Shown piece after piece: positions 5,875-9,704 of a stretch of 9,704 nt of DNA (the first letter of the stretch is position 1; each line of letters opens with the position of its first letter). Both the position numbers and the translations under genes were made by a program. The notes under the pieces were generated by a model, which did not search any database, had not been told where the DNA came from, and worked only from the letters and a program-made list of their open reading frames with translations. The DNA comes from Spirochaetae bacterium HGW-Spirochaetae-9 (GTDB taxonomy: Bacteria; Spirochaetota; Spirochaetia; Treponematales; Rectinemataceae), in assembly GCA_002839205.1 (NCBI GenBank), contig PGXP01000041.1, positions 1 to 9,704 on the forward strand, given 5' to 3'.

Positions 5875-7241
5875 AAGCCTCCCTGCTTTTTCTCGCCGCG
5901 ATGGAACTCATGAAGCTTCACCTCCTCGCCTATTATTTATTTTTCGCCTTTGGAAAATCAGTCCCCTTCGCCGCAGCCTCGTTCGGCTTTTTCCTGGCCC
6001 TCGCGCTCAGCCGTTTCTTGAGGCGAAAAGGAATGCGCGTCGTATTTTTCGCCTTTTTCGAACTTCTTGGATTTTCCATTTTTTTCATGACGTTGTACGC
6101 TTCATACAATACTATGGCGACCAACGTTTCTTCGACACTGAAGAGCAACGGAGAGGCCATCACCTTCATGTCGCTTTTAATCGTGGGCGCCACTTTCTGG
6201 CTGAGGGCAGCGTGGCTTGAAGTGAAGAAACCTGACCACGAATTCTATGCCAACCGCTTCGATGAAGGCATAGCTCTCTTTTTGGCCGCATTCTGCATAG
6301 TTGCCGTTCTGCGGGTGGATGCCCTTCTTCCTGGGCGCCTGGTAATCCCCTTCTTCATTTTTGGCATGCTTGCTCTTGGCTTGGCCAAGAGCGAGACAGC
6401 CCAACGCGGCGGTCTTGCGCCCACTGCTCGACGAACAATGGTGATTTCGGCTACTGCGGTTTTTTTCCTTGCGGCTGCCGCCGTTCTCCTCGTTGTGCCC
6501 GCCCTCACGGAACCTGCAAGGAAGGCTGCCGAATCGCTCAAGAACGCTTCCTTCAGCCTGCTTCAGCTGATCGCGTCCATCCTGTCCTGGCTATTCCGCG
6601 CGGGGCCGCCGAAGTTCGCCGCCCAGCGCGAGGAAGGAAGGCAGCTGCTCAATGCCCCTCCGGTAGAGTCCGATGGATCTTCGCCTTTTTCCGTCATTCT
6701 GATGTGGGCTTTTTTGGGTATCGCGGGGATTTTTGTCGCTATCCTCTTCGGCTATCTCCTGATCGGCCTTTTCCGTTTCCTTGCCTCACGTACGAAGAAG
6801 CCTGTGGACGACAGGGGAGGCAGGTCGTTTTCCGACTGGCTGAAGGCTGTCTGGGGCGCTCTGGCAACAGCGTTGTCGAGGATGGCCAAGGTTTTCGCCC
6901 GGATGGCCGAGAATGCCCGTCGCCGCCGCGGATACAGCCCGGCTCTTGCGGCCTATGCCCGGCTTGCGACAGTGGGCAAGGCGGCGGGCATCCCGCGCCT
7001 GGGCAGCGAGACGCCCCGGGAGTATGCGCGGCGACTCGCCGCTTCCTGCCCCGACAGCGCCGGCCAGGCCGCTTTCATCGCAGAAGCAGTGGAAAGGGAA
7101 GTGTACGGCGGCCTGGCCGGCGACGCCCCGACGGATGCCCGGCTCAAGCGATCACGGAACGGCTTGAGCAGTGCGGCTTTCATCATGGAACGGGCGCGTA
7201 TGGCTACGCGCAAGGTTCGCGAAAGCCCCGTCAGCCGCTGA
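5871..7241 (+). CDS. Multi-pass membrane protein with DUF4129-like C-terminus (TgpA-like without transglutaminase core)
   Basis: This is the third gene of the moxR operon, 456 residues. Hydrophobic segments lie at about 5-27, 31-50, 57-78, 96-113, 131-149, 155-172, 189-211 and 226-243, and a strong one at 273-303. These are followed by a basic cytoplasmic stretch and a C-terminal module (about 357-413). That module contains AYARLATVGKAAGIPRLGSE (361-380) and TPREYARRLA (381-390), typical of the DUF4129 tail of TgpA-like proteins. In the usual MoxR-DUF58-TgpA loci the loop between the last helices holds a transglutaminase domain. Here that loop is only about 30 residues (243-272), so the enzyme core is absent. 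The start is supported by GGGAGGA ending about seven bases upstream and the 4-base overlap with DUF58. Its last 11 bases overlap cbpM, which runs the other way. Confidence 0.8.
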   Translation: MKASLLFLAAMELMKLHLLAYYLFFAFGKSVPFAAASFGFFLALALSRFLRRKGMRVVFFAFFELLGFSIFFMTLYASYNTMATNVSSTLKSNGEAITFMSLLIVGATFWLRAAWLEVKKPDHEFYANRFDEGIALFLAAFCIVAVLRVDALLPGRLVIPFFIFGMLALGLAKSETAQRGGLAPTARRTMVISATAVFFLAAAAVLLVVPALTEPARKAAESLKNASFSLLQLIASILSWLFRAGPPKFAAQREEGRQLLNAPPVESDGSSPFSVILMWAFLGIAGIFVAILFGYLLIGLFRFLASRTKKPVDDRGGRSFSDWLKAVWGALATALSRMAKVFARMAENARRRRGYSPALAAYARLATVGKAAGIPRLGSETPREYARRLAASCPDSAGQAAFIAEAVEREVYGGLAGDAPTDARLKRSRNGLSSAAFIMERARMATRKVRESPVSR

Positions 7242-7587
7242 TCTCGATGAGGAGGCCGCTCAGTTCCAGCGCCTCGGGCTCCATATCCCTGGCATGGCCT
7301 TTCAGCCTGTCGATTTCATATCCCAGCGATTCTACTTCGTCCTGCAGCCCTGAAATCCTCTCCCTCAGCTCGAGGATGACATCGATGCCTTCCTTGTTGA
7401 TCCCGAGAGCGCGATGCAGACTGATGACCTCATCCAGCTTCTCCAGATACTTCGCCTCGATCTCCGCCTCCCCGTCGACGACGACCAGGGGGTAGAGGCC
7501 GAATTCGGAAAAGTCGCGGATGAGTTCGATGTCGACGTGATAGAAATCGCAAACCTCGCTAAGCGCTATCATGGTCTGTCGCTTCAT
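7231..7587 (-). CDS. cbpM: Chaperone modulator CbpM (MerR-like)
   Basis: This is a small modulator of the CbpA co-chaperone. In Escherichia coli CbpM binds the J domain and inhibits CbpA. The protein has 118 residues. An N-terminal MerR-like winged-helix part contains ALSEVCDFYHVDIELIRDFS (8-27) and FGLYPLV (29-35). A charged helical, coiled-coil-like tail follows (about 64-100), with GINKEGIDVILELRERI matching the family. The start ATG at 7587 overlaps the dnaJ/cbpA stop by four bases (ATGA), giving translational coupling and presumably a fixed ratio of the two proteins. Its stop lies inside the 3' end of the convergent membrane-protein gene. Identity rests on both sequence and the adjacent CbpA. 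Confidence 0.9.
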   Translation of the reverse strand: MKRQTMIALSEVCDFYHVDIELIRDFSEFGLYPLVVVDGEAEIEAKYLEKLDEVISLHRALGINKEGIDVILELRERISGLQDEVESLGYEIDRLKGHARDMEPEALELSGLLIEISG

Positions 7588-8537
7588 TCCTGCTCTCCCC
7601 GGACTTTTTCGTTCCTCAGCGCGGCAAGCTCGCGCCAGAGCTTCTTTTCCTGGGACGTGAGGTTCTCGGGCAGCTGGAGCGTCACCTTGAGGAAAAGATT
7701 GCCTTGAATCCCAGGTTTTCCGTAGACGGGGAATCCCTTCCCCTTGAGCCTGAAAACCGTTCCATCCTTCGTGCTGGGCGGTATTTTAAGTTCAAAACTC
7801 CCCGAGATCGTTTTTACTTTCAGCGTGGAGCCCAACATCGCCGCATAGACGCTCAGGGGGATATCCTTGAAGAGATCGGTCCCCTCGAGCCTGTAATCGG
7901 GATGCGGCTTGATGATGAAGGTTATGAAAAGATCCCCGTTTTCGCCGCCCTTGGGGCCGGGGCCGCCTTTCCCGGCGATCTTGATCTTCTGCCTGTCCCA
8001 GATCCCCGGCTTGAGGGTGAGCCTGATTTTCTTGTCGCCGATCGAAAGGATCCTGGCGCCGCCTTCATAGGCGTCCTCCAGGCTTATGGTGAGTTCGGCG
8101 CTCATGTCCTGCCCTTTGCGCGCGAATCTGGCGCCTCCCCTGCCCTGAAAATTCTGCCCAAAAAGCCTTGAGAAAAAATCCGACTGGTCGGCATCGCCAC
8201 CGAACAAATCCTCCCAGTTCGCGCCTGAAGCCCCGGAAGTGCTTTCCTGGCCGCCACCGCGGGAGGCGTATTTGGACCAGTCGAAATTGTCCGCCTGACC
8301 GGAGTGTTGGTGCTGTTCCCAATCGGCGCCGAAATCGTCGTATTTTTTTCTTTTTTCATCGTCGGTCAGCACTTCATACGCTTCCGTAATTTCGCGGAAC
8401 CTGGCGGCGGTGTTTTTGTCGGTCGTGTTGACGTCGGGATGAAATTTGCGCGCGAGTTTCCTGTACTGCTTCTTCAGCTCATCCTTGCTCGCGGTCCGTT
8501 CTACGCCAAGCGTCTTGTAGTAATCCTTTACTTCCAT
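7584..8537 (-). CDS. cbpA: DnaJ-type co-chaperone, class B (CbpA-like)
   Basis: This Hsp40 co-chaperone stimulates DnaK ATPase and delivers unfolded clients in the cytoplasm. It has 317 residues. The J domain spans 1-70, with KFHPDVN (31-37) carrying the essential HPD, and ends in YDDFGADW. A Gly/Phe-rich linker (about 71-142) includes NWEDLFGG and FFSRLFGQNFQGRGG. Two beta-sandwich substrate-binding domains follow (about 146-290), with the usual KIKIAGKGGPGPKGGENGDL (185-204) and FRLKGKGFP (262-270). There are no CxxCxGxG zinc-finger repeats, so it is the CbpA class rather than canonical DnaJ. The ATG at 8537 has AAGGA (8550-8546) eight bases upstream. It is first in a two-gene operon with cbpM. 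Upstream DNA holds nested inverted repeats that may govern its expression. Confidence 0.95.
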   Translation of the reverse strand: MEVKDYYKTLGVERTASKDELKKQYRKLARKFHPDVNTTDKNTAARFREITEAYEVLTDDEKRKKYDDFGADWEQHQHSGQADNFDWSKYASRGGGQESTSGASGANWEDLFGGDADQSDFFSRLFGQNFQGRGGARFARKGQDMSAELTISLEDAYEGGARILSIGDKKIRLTLKPGIWDRQKIKIAGKGGPGPKGGENGDLFITFIIKPHPDYRLEGTDLFKDIPLSVYAAMLGSTLKVKTISGSFELKIPPSTKDGTVFRLKGKGFPVYGKPGIQGNLFLKVTLQLPENLTSQEKKLWRELAALRNEKVRGEQE

Positions 8538-8548
8538 CCTGCGAATCC

Positions 8549-8590
8549 TTTGCCTTGATATAGTCCAATATACTGATATTGGCAGGCAAA
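8549..8590 (-). promoter_or_regulatory. cbpA upstream region: nested inverted repeats and promoter candidate
   Basis: A perfect palindrome CCAATAT-ACTG-ATATTGG (8565-8582) is enclosed by a second 7-bp inverted repeat, TTTGCCT (8549-8555) with AGGCAAA (8584-8590). On the minus strand, CTGCCA (8585-8580, four of six) and TATATC (8562-8557, four of six) are 17 bases apart. That would place the palindrome between -35 and -10, as for a repressor operator. If transcription starts further upstream instead, the outer stem would overlap the AAAGGA ribosome-binding site in the mRNA. No CIRCE element is visible. Confidence 0.5.
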
Positions 8591-8625
8591 TCGCAGTATG
8601 TGAAACAATGCAAACGCAATGTTTT

Positions 8626-8672
8626 TTTATTTCGCTGAAAAAGTGACATTGTCTTGATTTATTGCGCTGAAA
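8626..8672 (+). repeat. Direct repeat pair, 15 bp, 32-bp spacing
   Basis: TTTATTTCGCTGAAA (8626-8640) and TTTATTGCGCTGAAA (8658-8672) match at 14 of 15 positions. They start 32 bases apart, about three turns of the helix, on the same face. They lie in the divergent region between cbpA and the 89-residue gene, and the second copy covers most of the spacer of the rightward promoter candidate. Paired binding sites for one regulator would explain this. Confidence 0.6.
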
Positions 8673-8682
8673 GCTGTAGAAA
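8654..8682 (+). promoter_or_regulatory. Candidate promoter of the 89-residue membrane protein gene
   Basis: TTGATT (8654-8659) and TAGAAA (8677-8682) are separated by 17 bases. The predicted leader is about 40 bases and contains the GGAG ribosome-binding site at 8719-8722, eight bases before the ATG at 8731. Confidence 0.45.
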
Positions 8683-8730
8683 TACCGCTATCAACGGATA
8701 TTTTTAAAACATTTACCTGGAGATGTTTCA

Positions 8731-9000
8731 ATGATTCTTGAGGTAGTCGGCACCATAGGCATTGGTTGCGCGTTTCCCATGATCTATTTGATGGTATGCA
8801 AGCGAAAAGTCCACAAGGCACTCGAGAAGCAGGGGAGCCAGACGCTCAGCATACGTTGGATTGCCCGGCTCGATGCCTCCTGCGAAAAACAGCATGAAAC
8901 GAGGCTTGAAGTCGTATATAAAGATTCCACAGATCGTATCCATCACGCTGTCTGCGCGGTGAGGCCATTCTCAGAAGTGTACTGGATCGAAGACCGGTGA
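8731..9000 (+). CDS. Small single-pass membrane protein, unrecognised
   Basis: I do not recognise a family for this 89-residue protein. The first 24 residues are largely hydrophobic (VVGTIGIGCAFPMIYLMV, 5-22) and are followed at once by a basic cluster CKRKVHK (23-29). That arrangement suits an N-out, C-in signal anchor with a 65-residue cytoplasmic part. The soluble part has mixed charge, with LEVVYKDSTDRIHHAVC (59-75) and VYWIEDR at the end, a pattern suggesting a small beta-rich fold. Four cysteines occur, at 13, 23, 51 and 75. A proper GGAG Shine-Dalgarno eight bases before the ATG, a promoter candidate and no competing frame support it as real. The downstream gene begins 31 bases after its stop but has its own promoter candidate. 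No function can be assigned. Confidence 0.7.
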   Translation: MILEVVGTIGIGCAFPMIYLMVCKRKVHKALEKQGSQTLSIRWIARLDASCEKQHETRLEVVYKDSTDRIHHAVCAVRPFSEVYWIEDR

Positions 9001-9024
9001 CTTTTGCCGGAATCGGTTTATAAT
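8997..9024 (+). promoter_or_regulatory. Candidate promoter of the b561-like gene (leaderless geometry)
   Basis: GTGACT (8997-9002, four of six) overlaps the preceding stop codon. A consensus TATAAT (9019-9024) follows after 16 bases. The -10 box ends seven bases before the ATG at 9032. AGAGG at 9026-9030 is only one base from the ATG, too close for a normal Shine-Dalgarno. Confidence 0.5.
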
Positions 9025-9031
9025 CAGAGGC

Positions 9032-9682
9032 ATGAAAACCACAGCGCTTCTTCTCGCTCTGCTCGTTTTGGCTGGAGCTGGAGCTGGAGTTGCAGCCCAG
9101 GATGCCATCACTTCGCCCTCCCAGGAAACCCATACATCCTTCCTCGATTTTCCCGGCAAGCTGAACTATCACATGGTCGCCGGCTGGACTTCGACAGGCC
9201 TTCTCTTCACGGCCGGAGCCCTTGGGGCGGCCCGCGCCCTGGACCTCATGAATCGCGGCCACGAAATCCGGGACAGCCTGGGAATCGATGAGGACAACAG
9301 CGCGGCGATCGCCGCCCAGCTTGGCCCCTTGTGGGAAGATGGGCAACTGCTCCGCTGGCTTCATGTGGGATTCCTGTCCGCCGGAGAGACGCTCTACCTC
9401 GGGAACGCGATAACGGGACTCTCGATGAAGCTGCCCACAGGCGAGCGCAGTCTTTCCGCCGATATCCACCTGGCGGGCTTCATAACCCACGCGGCTCTCA
9501 TGGCCAGCCAGATCTTGATCGGCGTGATGTCCTCGGACGCGCTTCGGCGCGGCGACCATGAAGCCCACCAGGGCCTCATGATCGCTCATGCCGTGATCGG
9601 CGTTACGATTCCCGTCGTCATGGCCGGTGCGGGCTGGGCGGCCACAGCCGATCTGTCTTTCCTCTCGGGCTCAGGTGATTGA
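9032..9682 (+). CDS. Exported/membrane protein resembling a cytochrome b561-type four-helix unit
   Basis: This 216-residue protein has a signal peptide: KTTALLLALLVLAGAGAGV, with likely cleavage after VAA at 20-22, before QD. Four hydrophobic segments follow at about 46-68, 106-131, 145-167 and 181-204. Each begins near a histidine: His47 (LNYHMVAGW), His111 (WLHVGFLSAGE), His146 and His153 (DIHLAGFITHAA), and His186 (LMIAHAVIGV). Paired histidines on four helices are what a di-haem b561-like cytochrome would need, so a membrane electron-transfer role is plausible. I do not recognise a close named family, and the haem assignment is inference from spacing alone. The loop 69-105 is acidic and long. 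It is followed only by 22 bases of non-coding sequence to the window edge. The start is fixed by the signal peptide, not by a ribosome-binding site. Confidence 0.7.
   Translation: MKTTALLLALLVLAGAGAGVAAQDAITSPSQETHTSFLDFPGKLNYHMVAGWTSTGLLFTAGALGAARALDLMNRGHEIRDSLGIDEDNSAAIAAQLGPLWEDGQLLRWLHVGFLSAGETLYLGNAITGLSMKLPTGERSLSADIHLAGFITHAALMASQILIGVMSSDALRRGDHEAHQGLMIAHAVIGVTIPVVMAGAGWAATADLSFLSGSGD
9071..9088 (+). repeat. Three tandem GCTGGA hexamers in the signal-peptide core
   Basis: GCTGGA occurs three times in a row in frame and encodes Ala-Gly three times (residues 14-19) of the b561-like protein's signal peptide. Slippage would change the length of the hydrophobic core by two residues per unit without breaking the frame. 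Confidence 0.85.
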
Positions 9683-9704
9683 GGCCCTCGCCACGTCGGC
9701 GGGC

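Noticed and set aside
3726..7241. The MoxR-DUF58-membrane operon as a defence system
   Set aside because: MoxR-DUF58 pairs are common housekeeping envelope modules. No nuclease, sensor or toxin component is present and the neighbours are not defence genes.
6704..7495. A 263-codon plus-strand frame running from the membrane-protein gene into cbpM
   Set aside because: It crosses two real genes in another frame, is rich in Pro/Arg/Ser, and has no domain or ribosome-binding site.
8617..8651. CAATGT (8617-8622) and ACATTG (8646-8651) around a T-run and an A-run, as a terminator
   Set aside because: The arms are 23 bases apart, no T-tract follows the stem in either direction, and no gene ends nearby; direct repeats explain the region better.

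Overview
The window is 9.7 kb of bacterial chromosome, mostly GC-rich (43 of 60 bases are G or C at 2941-3000). It has tight gene spacing and ordinary Shine-Dalgarno-type starts at many genes. There is no rRNA, tRNA, CRISPR array, transposase or phage gene. The electron-transfer flavoprotein belongs to the sequence type found in anaerobes and nitrogen fixers, which suggests an anaerobic or facultative lifestyle. The phylum cannot be settled from this window; a free-living spirochaete is a low-confidence guess.

Layout. (1) 1-1318, minus strand: etfB followed by etfA, one base apart; etfA runs off the left edge. (2) 1319-1550: an intergenic region with divergent promoter candidates and a perfect 18-bp palindrome. 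(3) 1551-2780, plus: a solitary AAA_14/DUF4143 ATPase, clearly AT-richer than its surroundings and probably acquired. (4) 2831-3673, plus: an alpha/beta hydrolase with a complete catalytic triad and a small tandem duplication across its stop codon. (5) 3726-7241, plus: a compact three-gene operon of MoxR AAA+ ATPase, DUF58 protein and a multi-pass membrane protein with a DUF4129-like tail. (6) 7231-8537, minus: cbpA-type DnaJ co-chaperone and its modulator cbpM, overlapping by 4 bases. The cbpM 3' end overlaps the preceding operon tail to tail by 11 bases. (7) 8538-8730: a regulatory region rich in inverted and direct repeats. (8) 8731-9000, plus: an unrecognised 89-residue single-pass membrane protein. 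(9) 9032-9682, plus: an exported or membrane protein with four histidine-bearing hydrophobic segments, resembling a b561-type cytochrome.

How the genes work together. EtfAB form the electron-carrying heterodimer. MoxR, DUF58 and the membrane protein form the common MoxR/DUF58/TgpA-like module, thought to help assemble or maturate envelope or metal-binding complexes; here the third member has no transglutaminase core. CbpA and CbpM are an Hsp70 co-chaperone and its dedicated regulator.

The most unusual signals are regulatory. Three genes (the ATPase, moxR and the b561-like gene) have a -10-like box ending 6-7 bases before the start codon and lack a usable Shine-Dalgarno, which predicts leaderless transcripts. 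Two perfect palindromes sit beside promoters, and a 14/15 direct repeat with 32-bp spacing lies in the cbpA divergent region. No clearly new multi-gene system is visible.
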